DNA from: Variovorax sp. YR216
Lineage (GTDB): Bacteria > Pseudomonadota > Gammaproteobacteria > Burkholderiales > Burkholderiaceae_C
Direction of reading: 5' to 3'
DNA: 64,000 nt
NCBI RefSeq assembly: GCF_900107745.1
Contig: NZ_FNRO01000005.1
Location: 244,294-308,293 of the forward strand
The position numbers were made by a program, and so were the translations under genes. Shown in pieces: positions 36,485-44,797 of this stretch. Below the pieces are notes generated by a model. The model had not been told where the DNA came from. It did not search any database and was given only the letters and a program-made list of their open reading frames with translations. Every line of letters starts with the position of its first letter. The first letter of the stretch is position 1.

Positions 36485-36560
36485 TGCTCGGGTGGCCGAT
36501 GCGCCAGATCACTGAGATGCCGGCTCGCGGCATGCCAAATTGCAGTGAACGGAGCTGAGA

Positions 36561-36821
36561 ATGGAACAGATCGAAAACCTTGTGCAGGTGGAAACCGGAC
36601 CGCGCCATGTCATTCAGGGCACCTATCAAGGCGTCCGGATCGAAGTGATCGCCGGGTACAGCATCGATGCCGACGAATGGCTGTTTCATGTGTACCTTCA
36701 TGACAACCAGGGACGCGCGGATCGCTTGACGGACCGCCCGACGAGTCATCGGGCGCATAGCTTGCAGGACGCCTTTGATCAGGGGTTGGAGCTCGGTGTG
36801 GCGCACCTGAAAGCCAAGTGA
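36561..36821 (+). CDS. Hypothetical protein, 86 aa
   Basis: A soluble 86-residue protein that I do not recognise. It has an alternating beta-rich first half (HVIQGTYQGVRIEVIAGYSIDADEWLFHVYLHDN) and a helical end (SLQDAFDQGLELGVAHLKAK). GGAG precedes the start by 8 bases. The gene is less GC-rich than its surroundings. It stands alone, with a divergent small gene to the left and a LysR gene to the right, and may be regulated through the two hairpins in its upstream region. Confidence 0.7.
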   Translation: MEQIENLVQVETGPRHVIQGTYQGVRIEVIAGYSIDADEWLFHVYLHDNQGRADRLTDRPTSHRAHSLQDAFDQGLELGVAHLKAK

Positions 36822-36978
36822 AGCGGCCCGGGTTTTCAAAACACGGCTGAGCCTCATAGGCGTACTCAAGCTTTTGTGCGTACCGCAAATCCCCGCTAGG
36901 CCACCGCACCCGCCCGCGCGTTGCGCACCTGAAGCCCAGCGGTGGAGAATCCGGCCCACCCGGCCGCGTTCTCCCACC

Positions 36979-37908
36979 GTGAACCTTCACCGCCTCGATC
37001 TGGTTTCGCTGCAACTGTTCAGCCTCGTCGCGCGCAGCGGCAGCATCAGCAAGGGCGCGGAACTGGCGCTGCTGGCCGTGGGTGCGGCCAGTAAACGCAT
37101 CACCGATCTCGAAGCCGCCGTCGGCACGCCGCTCCTGGAGCGCCACTCGCGCGGCGTCACCCTTACCGTGGCGGGGCAGGCGCTGCACCGGCATGCGCAG
37201 CGCATCCTCGGCGATGTCGACCAGCTCACGGCCGATCTGTCGGACTACGCATCGGGCCTCGTCGGCGTGGTGCGCCTGTGGTGCAACACCTCGGCGGTCA
37301 CGCAGTTCCTGCCGAAGGACATCGCGAGCTTCGTGCAGGCCAATCCCGGCATCCGCATCGAGCTCGAAGAAGAAGACAGTAACGAAGTCGTGCTCGCCGT
37401 GATGGACGGCCGCGCCGACATCGGCATCTTCGCGGACCGCACGCCCGCGCCCGGCCTGCAGGTGATGAACTACCGCTCCGACCGCCTGGGCCTCGTCGTG
37501 CCGCGCGGCCATGCGCTGGCGCGCCGCCGCTCGGTGCGCTTCGAGGAAGCGATCGAGCAGGACTTCGTCTGCCTCTCCAAAGGCACCTCGCTCGCCAAGC
37601 GCCTGCAGGCCGAGACCGAAGCGCTCGGGCGGCGGCTGAAGATCCGCATCCAGGTGCGCAGCTTCGACGCCATGTGCCAGATGGTCGCGGCAGGCATGGG
37701 CGTGGCCGTGCTGCCGCGCGAATCGATCCTGCCGCATGTGAAGTCGATGGACCTGCGCCAGATCGAGCTCGAAGACGAATGGGCCAGCCGGCACCTGCTC
37801 ATCGGCCTGCGCGACGCCGCCGCCGTGCCGCGCCATGTGCGCATGCTCATCGACCACCTCTGCCAGCCGCAGTCGCCGGCGAACGCATCGCGCCCGGCCA
37901 AGGGTTAA
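36979..37908 (+). CDS. LysR-family transcriptional regulator
   Basis: A 309-residue regulator with an N-terminal LysR helix-turn-helix (LQLFSLVARSGSISKGAELALLAVGAASKRITDLEAAVGTPLLERHSRGV) and a substrate-binding effector domain from about residue 90. I chose the GTG at 36979, which starts the family pattern NLHRLDLVSLQLF; upstream residues in the open frame do not fit. It is followed by a Bug-type solute-binding gene on the same strand, a pairing common in Comamonadaceae, so it probably controls uptake of a carboxylic acid. Confidence 0.9.
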   Translation: MNLHRLDLVSLQLFSLVARSGSISKGAELALLAVGAASKRITDLEAAVGTPLLERHSRGVTLTVAGQALHRHAQRILGDVDQLTADLSDYASGLVGVVRLWCNTSAVTQFLPKDIASFVQANPGIRIELEEEDSNEVVLAVMDGRADIGIFADRTPAPGLQVMNYRSDRLGLVVPRGHALARRRSVRFEEAIEQDFVCLSKGTSLAKRLQAETEALGRRLKIRIQVRSFDAMCQMVAAGMGVAVLPRESILPHVKSMDLRQIELEDEWASRHLLIGLRDAAAVPRHVRMLIDHLCQPQSPANASRPAKG

Positions 37909-37916
37909 CCCGGCCG

Positions 37917-37976
37917 AGCTTTCGCGAACCGCGAAAGCTGGAAACGCCGCTTTGCCATTCCGCCGCCGGCCGGCGG
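37917..37976. repeat. Two palindromes between the LysR and Bug genes
   Basis: AGCTTTCGCG and CGCGAAAGCT (37917-37939) form a perfect ten-base-pair stem with loop AAC. CCGCCGGCCGGCGG (37963-37976) is a second, uninterrupted palindrome. There is no T-run; together they may be transcript-end hairpins for the LysR message or binding sites ahead of the Bug gene. Confidence 0.5.
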
Positions 37977-38080
37977 ATTCCAGAATCGCGCCATACGCCA
38001 GCAAGAGCGGCCCGGCGCCGGGGCAACGGAATGAACCAAGAACACACGGCGCACCGACCCACCCTACGGAGACACAGACC

Positions 38081-39061
38081 ATGCGATTCACCCGCCGCAC
38101 CGCCGCCATCCTGATCGCCGCCACCCTCGCCGTCAGCGCGGCCGGCCATGCTGCAGCAGAAGACAAGTACCCGAGCCACCCGGTCACCCTCATCGTGCCG
38201 CAGGCCGCCGGCGGCGCGAACGACACCATCGCGCGCATCGTCGCGCAGAAGCTCGGCGAGCAGATGGGCCAGACCTTCGTCGTCGACAACCGCCCCGGCG
38301 CAGGCGGCAACGTCGGCACCGCTCAAGCGGCCCGCGCCAAGCCCGACGGCTACACCTTGCTGCTGACCGTGAACAGCGCCCAGGTCATCAACCCCGCGCT
38401 CTACAAGAGCACGGGCTTCGACCCGGTGAAGGACTTCGAGCCCATCACCCCCGTCGCGACCGCCGGCTACGTGCTCGTCGCCAACAAGAACTTCGCGCCC
38501 AACAACGTCGCCGAACTCATCAAGGCCGCGAAGGCCCAGCCCGGCAAGATCGCCATCTCGTCCGCCGGCAACGGCACGCTGAATCACCTGATCGGCGAAA
38601 TGCTCCAGAAGGAGGCCGGCATCCAGCAGATGCATGTGCCGTACAAGGGCTCGGCGGCCTCCATGAACGACCTCATCGCCGGACAGGTGCAGGTGTCGGT
38701 GCAGAGCCTGCCCTCCTCCCTCCAGTTCATCAAGGCCGGCACGGTGAAGGTGCTCGGCGTGGTGAACGAGAAGCGCGTCTCCGCGCTGCCCGATGCGCCC
38801 ACCATCGGCGAGACGATCAAGGGCTTCGGCTCCACGCCGTGGTACGGCGTGCTCGCGCCCCGCGGCACGCCGAAGGAGATCGTCGCCCGCCTGCAGACCG
38901 AGATCGGCAAGGCGCTGGATGACGCGGACGTCAAGAGTCGGCTGGACGGCGTGGGGTGCGAGCCGTTCAAGAGTTCGCCGGATCAGTTTGCGGCGTTGAT
39001 CAAGAGTGATCTGCCTAAGTGGGCGAAGATTGTTAAGGAGTCGGGGGCGACGGTGGATTGA
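38081..39061 (+). CDS. Bug-family tripartite tricarboxylate transporter binding protein
   Basis: A 326-residue periplasmic binding protein of the Bug/TctC family, greatly expanded in Comamonadaceae and Bordetella. The signal peptide ends near HAAAEDKYP. Family motifs: ITLIVP-like VTLIVPQAAGGANDTIARIVAQ, VVDNRPGAGGNVGT and AARAKPDGYTLL near the N-terminus. Such proteins bind small carboxylates or amides. The membrane genes tctA/tctB are not nearby, as is usual for orphans of this family. GGAGA precedes ATG 38081. Confidence 0.95.
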   Translation: MRFTRRTAAILIAATLAVSAAGHAAAEDKYPSHPVTLIVPQAAGGANDTIARIVAQKLGEQMGQTFVVDNRPGAGGNVGTAQAARAKPDGYTLLLTVNSAQVINPALYKSTGFDPVKDFEPITPVATAGYVLVANKNFAPNNVAELIKAAKAQPGKIAISSAGNGTLNHLIGEMLQKEAGIQQMHVPYKGSAASMNDLIAGQVQVSVQSLPSSLQFIKAGTVKVLGVVNEKRVSALPDAPTIGETIKGFGSTPWYGVLAPRGTPKEIVARLQTEIGKALDDADVKSRLDGVGCEPFKSSPDQFAALIKSDLPKWAKIVKESGATVD

Positions 39062-39429
39062 GGGCAATGCGCTGGAGGTCGGATCTCAAAGCGTCGCCGG
39101 CGTGCGGCCGAGAGTAGGCTGATCGCCGATTCCTCAGCAGTAACGGCCGAACCTCCTAGCGGTCCCTATACTTGGTGGTCCGTCAAACAATGACGTGTCC
39201 GGGATTGGCGTCCCAAAGCAGCTCTGCGACGAAAGCCGCAGAAACCTCTGACCGCAGTCGCCCTGCGGCTTCGTCGCTCGTGCCTCCTTTTATGGCGGCT
39301 CGAGCAGGGAGCCGCGAGGCTCGCCGGTTCTCGCAGGAGCTGCCCGGTACGCCAACCTGTTCGAGCCGCCGCCCTCAATTGGCGTTGGGAGCGGCGGTTT
39401 TTGTAAAAACGCAGCTTCTGGAGGCCTCC
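39062..39429 (+). promoter_or_regulatory. Gene-free 368 bases with structured leader RNA
   Basis: No protein gene is supported here. From 39227 three hairpins follow on the plus strand: a 14-bp stem with one bulge (39227-39241 with 39263-39276), GCGGCTC/GAGCCGC (about 39295-39315), and a GC-rich stem CCGCCGC/GCGGCGG (39366-39398) followed by TTTTT, which looks like a terminator or attenuator. The ATG of the next gene is 30 bases further on. The first 14-bp stem's left arm is repeated at the 3' end of that gene (39802-39819). Confidence 0.5.
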
Positions 39430-39822
39430 ATGGCTTACCCTACTTGCGCGCACGCGCGCCTCCCCAACCCTTCCCCCGCTGGCGCCCGCCCGCCTCCCAC
39501 CACCGAGACCGAGCGCGACCTGCTCGCCGAGCAGGTCAACGCCGAACTCAACGCCGCGAGTGAAGCCGGCCGCGCGCTCACCTGCTTGCGCAAGCTGCTC
39601 GTTCACACGCGCGGTTTGAGCCGCGATGAGCGCGGCTTCAGCCACCGCGAGGTGGAAAGCCTGATCACGGTGGTCGTCGGCGAATTCGAGCGGCGTTTGC
39701 AGGCGACCGAGGCCACGGCCAGGTTGCTCGCGCCGTCGCTGTACGCCGACCCGGTCGCGTCGCCCGACGACGTGGTCGAGGCGGGCAGACCGCCCTATCT
39801 GCTGCGACGAAAGCCGCAGTAG
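39430..39822 (+). CDS. Hypothetical protein, 130 aa
   Basis: I do not recognise this protein. Residues 1-25 are proline-rich and probably disordered; residues 28-98 look like a helical domain (TERDLLAEQVNAELNAASEAGRALTCLRKLLVH; FSHREVESLITVVVGEFERRLQATEATARLL), the C-terminus is short. There is no signal or membrane segment. Its GGAGG-like ribosome site lies within a GGAGGCCTCC palindrome just before the ATG. An attenuator-like leader precedes it. The general layout recalls small phage-like or DUF3077/DUF6124-type genes, but this is only an impression. Confidence 0.6.
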   Translation: MAYPTCAHARLPNPSPAGARPPPTTETERDLLAEQVNAELNAASEAGRALTCLRKLLVHTRGLSRDERGFSHREVESLITVVVGEFERRLQATEATARLLAPSLYADPVASPDDVVEAGRPPYLLRRKPQ

Positions 39823-39837
39823 GCGCGGCTCGACAAC

Positions 39838-39874
39838 GGTGCGGCGGGCCGCCCACTTTGGCGGCTCCCGCACC
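39838..39874 (+). terminator. Two-tier hairpin after the hypothetical gene
   Basis: GGTGCGG and CCCGCACC pair around an inner stem GGCCGCC/GGCGGCT with loop CACTTT. It starts 16 bases after the stop codon and lacks a T-run, so termination is possible but not certain. Confidence 0.4.
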
Positions 39875-39945
39875 TCCATGCGCATGCGCCATCCGCCCGC
39901 CTCTGTGCGACGATGGCGGCCGATGCATTTGACGGGGTGCGCGTG

Positions 39946-40386
39946 ATGCCAGCAAATCCATGGAAGCGTCGATTCGTCCTGTTCATCAAGCGCTTCTGGC
40001 AACCGACCAGCGCGTGCATGACCTGCATGCCCGGGAGCCTCACGAACCTCCTGAGCGCTCCCCATTGGGCGCTTGCGTTGCAGACCGGTTTGTTCACCGG
40101 GCTTCTCGCGCTGGCCCTGACCTTCACGCCGGCGATGAAGCTGTTCGCGAATCGCTATGGCAACGCGCTGCTGGTCGGGTTGCTGACGATGGCTGGCGAC
40201 ACTTTCTCGCACCCGGGGCACTACGGCATTCCGCATCTGGAGGCCGTGGTGACGGGTGTGGTTTCCGGTCTGCTGGCGCTGGCGGGCTCGTTTGTCTTCG
40301 AGGATCGAGCGCGAAGGCTGCGTGCGCTGTGGGCGCGGCTGCGCGGGCGCGGCGGGCTTACCAGCGAGGAACGGCCTCGTCCTTGA
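39946..40386 (+). CDS. Predicted inner-membrane protein, 146 aa
   Basis: A 146-residue protein with three or so hydrophobic segments (HWALALQTGLFTGLLALALTF, ALLVGLLTMAGDTF, AVVTGVVSGLLALAGSFVF) and basic ends. The sequence SACMTCMPGSLTNLLSAPHW holds two cysteines near the first membrane segment. I do not recognise the family. ATG 39946 has GGGG ahead; an in-frame ATG at 39913 is an alternative. Its 3' end overlaps the convergent YgjP-like gene by 29 bases. Confidence 0.65.
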   Translation: MPANPWKRRFVLFIKRFWQPTSACMTCMPGSLTNLLSAPHWALALQTGLFTGLLALALTFTPAMKLFANRYGNALLVGLLTMAGDTFSHPGHYGIPHLEAVVTGVVSGLLALAGSFVFEDRARRLRALWARLRGRGGLTSEERPRP

Positions 40387-41275
40387 GCTGCCGGCGCAGC
40401 AGCTCGTAGTCGGGCACGACGCTTTCGACGGTTTCCCAGAAGCGGGGGCTGTGGTCCATCACGCGCAGGTGGCTCAGCTCGTGCGCGACGACGTAGTCGA
40501 TGACGGACATGCGGAAGTGCACCAGCCGCCAGTGCAGGCGGATGCCGCCGTCGGCGCTGGCGCTGCCCCAGCGGGTGGTGGCGTTCGAGAGGCTGAGCTT
40601 TTGCCACCGCACGCCCAGGCGCGGCGCGAAGTGGTCGAGGCGCTCGATGAAGATGCGCTTGGCCTGCCGCATGAGCCATGCCTGTGCGGCGTCGCGGATC
40701 TGCACGGAGGTGGCGTTGTTGGCGAGCGCAAGGCGCAGCGTCGGCGGGCCGTCGCCAGCGACGGCGTCGAGCACGGCACCCACGCCGTCGAAGGCATGGT
40801 GCGGGTCGAGCCGCACGGTGACTTGCTGGCCGAGAAAGGGAAAGCTGACGCCGTCTTTCCAGTCGATGCGGGTGGCTTCGAGGCGGTCCTGGCGCTGCTG
40901 GGTTTCGGAGAGCTTGCGCAGGATCCAGCCGGATTTCTCGACCACCGCTGCATCGACGTCGCGCAGCGCAACCCAGCGCGGCGCACGCACCGAAAGGCCT
41001 TCGGCGCCGACGACGAAGCCGATGGTGCGGCGTTTGCCGCGGGTGAATTCGTAGGCGACGCGGGCGTTGCCGAGCACGACTTCGCGGGAGGCGCGCGGGT
41101 GGATGAAGCTGACGCGGCTCAGCACATCGGCGAGCGGGGTCGCAGGCGGGTATTGCCGCGCGTCGTCGGCGCCGGGCGGTTGCGGGTGCGTGGGCTGCTG
41201 TTGTTTCGGCGTGCGCGTGGGCGCAGGCGCGGGCGGGTCGAACAAATCGAGCGTGAACTGCAGCAGCGCGCGCAT
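40358..41275 (-). CDS. YgjP/WLM-like zinc metalloprotease (DUF45)
   Basis: A 305-residue protein whose last 200 residues match the YgjP/DUF45 family. The zincin motif H-E-x-x-H is at His265, Glu266, His269 (AHELSHLRVMDHSPRFW), with His275 as probable third ligand. Upstream of it is the family stretch RWGSASADGGIRLHWRLVHF. The first 50 residues are proline-rich and likely disordered. It is the last gene of the glyQ-glyS-gmhB-plsC operon, 7 bases after plsC. The substrate is unknown. Confidence 0.9.
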   Translation of the reverse strand: MRALLQFTLDLFDPPAPAPTRTPKQQQPTHPQPPGADDARQYPPATPLADVLSRVSFIHPRASREVVLGNARVAYEFTRGKRRTIGFVVGAEGLSVRAPRWVALRDVDAAVVEKSGWILRKLSETQQRQDRLEATRIDWKDGVSFPFLGQQVTVRLDPHHAFDGVGAVLDAVAGDGPPTLRLALANNATSVQIRDAAQAWLMRQAKRIFIERLDHFAPRLGVRWQKLSLSNATTRWGSASADGGIRLHWRLVHFRMSVIDYVVAHELSHLRVMDHSPRFWETVESVVPDYELLRRQLKDEAVPRW

Positions 41276-41282
41276 GCGGGCC

Positions 41283-42050
41283 TCAGGCGGTGGTGGATGC
41301 GGCCGACGAGGGTTCGGTGGCGTAGGCCTCGGGATCGAGGCGGCGCATTTCGCCTTCGATCCAGGTCTCGACTTCGCGCATGAGTTCGTCGGGGCGGCGG
41401 CCGGTGCTGGGGATGGCGGGGCCGATGGAGACATCGACGACGCCCGGCGTCTTGACGAAGGCCTTGCGCGGCCAGACCTTGGCCGAGGTGACTGCGATGG
41501 GGACGACGGGCACGCCGGTTTCGATGGCGAGACGGGTTCCGCCGGTCTTGTAGTTGCCTTGCTTGCCGCGCGGAATGCGCGTGCCTTCGGGGAACATGAT
41601 GATCCAGATGCCCTGTTTGAGCAGCTCGCGGCCTTGAGAGACGACCTTGTTGAAGGCCTGCGTGCGCTGGCTGCGGTCGATGTGGATCATGTCGAGCCGC
41701 GCCATGGCCCAGCCGAAGAAGGGCACGTAGATGAGTTCCTTCTTGAAGACGAATGCCAGCGGGTGCGGCATGAGCGTGGGCATCAGGAAGGTTTCGTAGG
41801 TGGACTGGTGCTTGACGAGCAGGACGGCGCCGGCGAGCTTGTCCTGCGGCAGGTTTTCCATGCCGGTGACGCGGTACTGGATGCCGAGGATCAGGCGCGC
41901 CCCGCCGATGGCCCAGCTGAGCCAGCGCACGGCCATCCAGTAGAGCGGGATGCCGCGCTTCCAGAGGGAATTGACGCACATGATGATTCCCCACGGAACC
42001 ACGGTGACGAGCATCCACAGGGCGTGGATGACAGAGCGGATGAAGGACAT
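41283..42050 (-). CDS. plsC: 1-acyl-sn-glycerol-3-phosphate acyltransferase
   Basis: A 255-residue membrane-bound acyltransferase that adds the second acyl chain to make phosphatidic acid. It has an N-terminal transmembrane helix, the block I histidine His81 in KHQSTYETF (H-x4-E, a known variation of H-x4-D), and block III FPEGTR (153-158). The start overlaps the gmhB stop by one base (TGATG). Regular in this operon of Burkholderiales. Confidence 0.95.
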   Translation of the reverse strand: MSFIRSVIHALWMLVTVVPWGIIMCVNSLWKRGIPLYWMAVRWLSWAIGGARLILGIQYRVTGMENLPQDKLAGAVLLVKHQSTYETFLMPTLMPHPLAFVFKKELIYVPFFGWAMARLDMIHIDRSQRTQAFNKVVSQGRELLKQGIWIIMFPEGTRIPRGKQGNYKTGGTRLAIETGVPVVPIAVTSAKVWPRKAFVKTPGVVDVSIGPAIPSTGRRPDELMREVETWIEGEMRRLDPEAYATEPSSAASTTA

Positions 42051-42628
42051 CAGACGGCCACCTTCAGGGCGGCTTTTTCTTCGCGTTCGAGGAGGAAGTC
42101 GACGAAGGCGGCGAGGTCTTCGTGAACGCGGGTGTTGGGTGGATATTCGGGCGGCAGCGGGTTCATGCCACGGCAGGCGGCACCCATGCCGGTGAGCAGC
42201 AGGTGCGGCTCGCACCCGGCGGCTGCGCCGGCTTGCAGGTCGCGCAGGCTGTCGCCGGCGACCGGGATGTGGGCAAGGTCGACGCCGAAGCGCTCGCCGA
42301 TCTGGCGGAACAGGCCGGGCTTGGGCTTGCGGCAGTCGCAGCCCTCGTCGGGGCTGTGCGGGCAGTAGAAGATGGCTTCGATGCGCCCACCGACGGCGGC
42401 GAGCATCTTGTGCATCTTGGCGTGCATGGCGTTGAGCGATGCGACGTCGAACAGGCCGCGGCCCAGGCCGGACTGGTTGGACGCGATGACGACGTGCCAG
42501 CCGGCGTGATTGAGTCTCGCCACCGCTTCGAGCGCACCGGGGAGCGGCGTCCACTCGATGTCGCTCTTGACGAAATCCTCACGGTGTACGTTGAGGGTGC
42601 CATTGCGGTCGAGGATGACGAGTTTCAT
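42050..42628 (-). CDS. gmhB: D,D-heptose 1,7-bisphosphate phosphatase GmhB, with altered motif I
   Basis: A 192-residue HAD phosphatase of the heptose pathway for lipopolysaccharide core. Motif I reads LDRNG: Asp7 (nucleophile) is present, but the second aspartate of D-x-D is Asn9 (codon AAT). The zinc site Cys89, His91, Cys97, Cys99 (CPHSPDEGCDC), motif II (SNQSG), and motifs III/IV (RKPKPG; GDSLRDLQAG) are intact. Since the second Asp normally acts as acid/base, activity may be reduced, or another enzyme may do the job. It is 12 bases after glyS in the operon. Confidence 0.92.
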   Translation of the reverse strand: MKLVILDRNGTLNVHREDFVKSDIEWTPLPGALEAVARLNHAGWHVVIASNQSGLGRGLFDVASLNAMHAKMHKMLAAVGGRIEAIFYCPHSPDEGCDCRKPKPGLFRQIGERFGVDLAHIPVAGDSLRDLQAGAAAGCEPHLLLTGMGAACRGMNPLPPEYPPNTRVHEDLAAFVDFLLEREEKAALKVAV

Positions 42629-42640
42629 GGTGCCTGAAGC

Positions 42641-44794
42641 TTACGCCGCCAGCCGCTCGAGTTGTGCAACCCGGTTCATCGCGCCGTGCAGGATCATGAG
42701 CAGGCCGAGGCGGTTGAGGCGCAGGTCGGATTGCTCGGCGTTGACCATGACGTCGTCGAAGAAGGCATCCACGGGGTCGCGCAGTGCGGCGAGGGTTTGC
42801 AGCGATGCGGTGTAGTCGCCGGCTTCGAACTGACCGTTGGCCACCGGCACGACCTGCTGCATCGCGGCGTGCAGTGCCTTTTCGGCGGGTTCCTTCAGGA
42901 GGAGTTCGCTCACGTGCGCGTCGGCCTCGGGCGACTTCTTGAGGATGTTGCCGATGCGCTTGTTGGCGGCGGCGAGCGCGGGGGCTTCGGGCAGTGCGGC
43001 GAAGGCGCGCACGGCGGCGAGGAGCTTGGGCACTTCGGCCAGGCGCTGCGGGCGCGGGCTGAGCACGGCTTCGACTTCCTGCGCGCTGGCGCCCTGCTCG
43101 CGCAGGCTGCCGGCGAGGCGGTCGTAGATGAAGGCTTCGAGCGCGTCGGTCGGGTCGGTCAGCGCGATCTCGCCGCCCTTGTGCGCGCCGAAGGCGGCGA
43201 AAGCGTCGCTGAGCATGGTGCGCAGGTCGAGCGAGAGGTTGCGCTCGATGAGCATGCGGATGACGCCGAGCGCATGGCGGCGCAGCGCGAAGGGGTCGCG
43301 GTCGCCGGTGGGCAGGTTGCCGATGCCGAACATGCCCACGAGGGTTTCGAGCTTGTCGGCCAGCGCCACGACGATGCCGACGTTGCTGCGCGGCAGCTCG
43401 TCGCCGGCAAAGCGCGGCTTGTAGTGGTCTTCGATGGCGTCGGCGACGGTGTGATCGAGGCCGTCATGCAGCGCGTAGTAGCGGCCCATGATGCCTTGCA
43501 GCTCGGGGAACTCGCCGACCATGTCGGTGACGAGATCGGCCTTGGCGAGTTGCGCTGCCTGCACGGCGCGGGGCGCGAGGTGGGCGTCGCCGATGGGCGT
43601 GCCGATCTTCTCGCCGATGGCGTGCGCGATGCGCATGACGCGCTCCACGCGCTCGCCCTGTGTGCCGAGCTTGTTGTGATAGACGACCTTGGCGAGCGAT
43701 TCGACGCGCGAGGCGAGCGACTTCTTGCGGTCCTGGTCGAAGAAGAACTTGGCGTCGGCCAGACGCGGGCGCACCACGCGCTCGTTGCCGCCGATGACGG
43801 CGCTCGCATCGGCCGGGTTGATGTTGCTGACGACGAGGAACTTGTTGGTCAGGCGGCCGTGCGCATCGAGCAGCGGGAAGTACTTCTGGTTGGCCTTCAT
43901 CGTGAGGATGAGGCATTCCTGCGGCACGTCGAGGAACTCGCGTTCGAATTCGCAGATGAGCACATTGGGCCGTTCGACCAGCGCGGTGACTTCGTCGAGC
44001 AGCGCGTCGTCATTGATCGGCTGCGTGTTGCCGCCGACCTTGATCGCCGCCTCGGCGAGCTGACGCGCGATCTCGGCGCGGCGTGCCTCGAAGCCGGGGA
44101 TGACGGCGCCTTCGTCCTGCAACTGCTGGTCGTAGCCGTTGGCATCGCGCAGCGATACGGGATCGACGCTGGCTTCGAAACGGTGTCCGTGGGTTTCGCG
44201 GCCGGCCTGCAGGCCCAGTGCCTCGACGGGCACGACGGTGTCGCCATGCAGCGCGACAAGCCCGTGGGCGGGACGCACGAAGCTCACGCTGCTCCAGCCC
44301 GGCAACTCGCAACCGGATTCGAGCTGGTAGCTCATGACCTTGGGGATCGGCAGCTTGGCGATGGCCTCGGCCAGGGCCTTCTGGAGCCCTTCGGCAAGGG
44401 TCGCGCCCTTGGCAGTGCTTTCGTAGAAGAGCGCTTCGGCCTTGCCGTCCATGGCGCGGCGCAGTTCGGGTACCACGCTGGCGTCGGCGCCGAGCGCACC
44501 GAGGCGCTTGAGCAGCGCGGGCGTGGGGTTGCCGGAGGCATCGAGGCCGACCGAGACCGGCATGAGCTTTTGCGAGACGGCCTTGTCGGCGGCCTGCGCG
44601 AGCACGTTGGTGAGGTGCGCGGCCAGGCGGCGCGGCGATGCGTACGGCGTGAGCACCGAGCCGGCATCGGCCAGACCGGCGGCGACGAGCTGGTCGCGAA
44701 GCACGGTGGCGAAGGCTTCACCCAGCTTGCGCAGGGCCTTGGGGGGGAGTTCCTCGACGAAGAGTTCGACGAGCAGGTTGTTCTTGGTGGTCAT
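42641..44794 (-). CDS. glyS: Glycyl-tRNA synthetase beta subunit
   Basis: A 717-residue beta subunit of the tetrameric (alpha2-beta2) glycyl-tRNA synthetase, which recognises tRNA and carries it to the alpha subunit. The N-terminal NNLLVELFVEELPPKAL is the family signature, and the C-terminus has the anticodon-binding DALR-like region. Length is normal. It starts three bases after glyQ; the two are always cotranscribed. Confidence 0.97.
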   Translation of the reverse strand: MTTKNNLLVELFVEELPPKALRKLGEAFATVLRDQLVAAGLADAGSVLTPYASPRRLAAHLTNVLAQAADKAVSQKLMPVSVGLDASGNPTPALLKRLGALGADASVVPELRRAMDGKAEALFYESTAKGATLAEGLQKALAEAIAKLPIPKVMSYQLESGCELPGWSSVSFVRPAHGLVALHGDTVVPVEALGLQAGRETHGHRFEASVDPVSLRDANGYDQQLQDEGAVIPGFEARRAEIARQLAEAAIKVGGNTQPINDDALLDEVTALVERPNVLICEFEREFLDVPQECLILTMKANQKYFPLLDAHGRLTNKFLVVSNINPADASAVIGGNERVVRPRLADAKFFFDQDRKKSLASRVESLAKVVYHNKLGTQGERVERVMRIAHAIGEKIGTPIGDAHLAPRAVQAAQLAKADLVTDMVGEFPELQGIMGRYYALHDGLDHTVADAIEDHYKPRFAGDELPRSNVGIVVALADKLETLVGMFGIGNLPTGDRDPFALRRHALGVIRMLIERNLSLDLRTMLSDAFAAFGAHKGGEIALTDPTDALEAFIYDRLAGSLREQGASAQEVEAVLSPRPQRLAEVPKLLAAVRAFAALPEAPALAAANKRIGNILKKSPEADAHVSELLLKEPAEKALHAAMQQVVPVANGQFEAGDYTASLQTLAALRDPVDAFFDDVMVNAEQSDLRLNRLGLLMILHGAMNRVAQLERLAA

Positions 44795-44797
44795 CGA

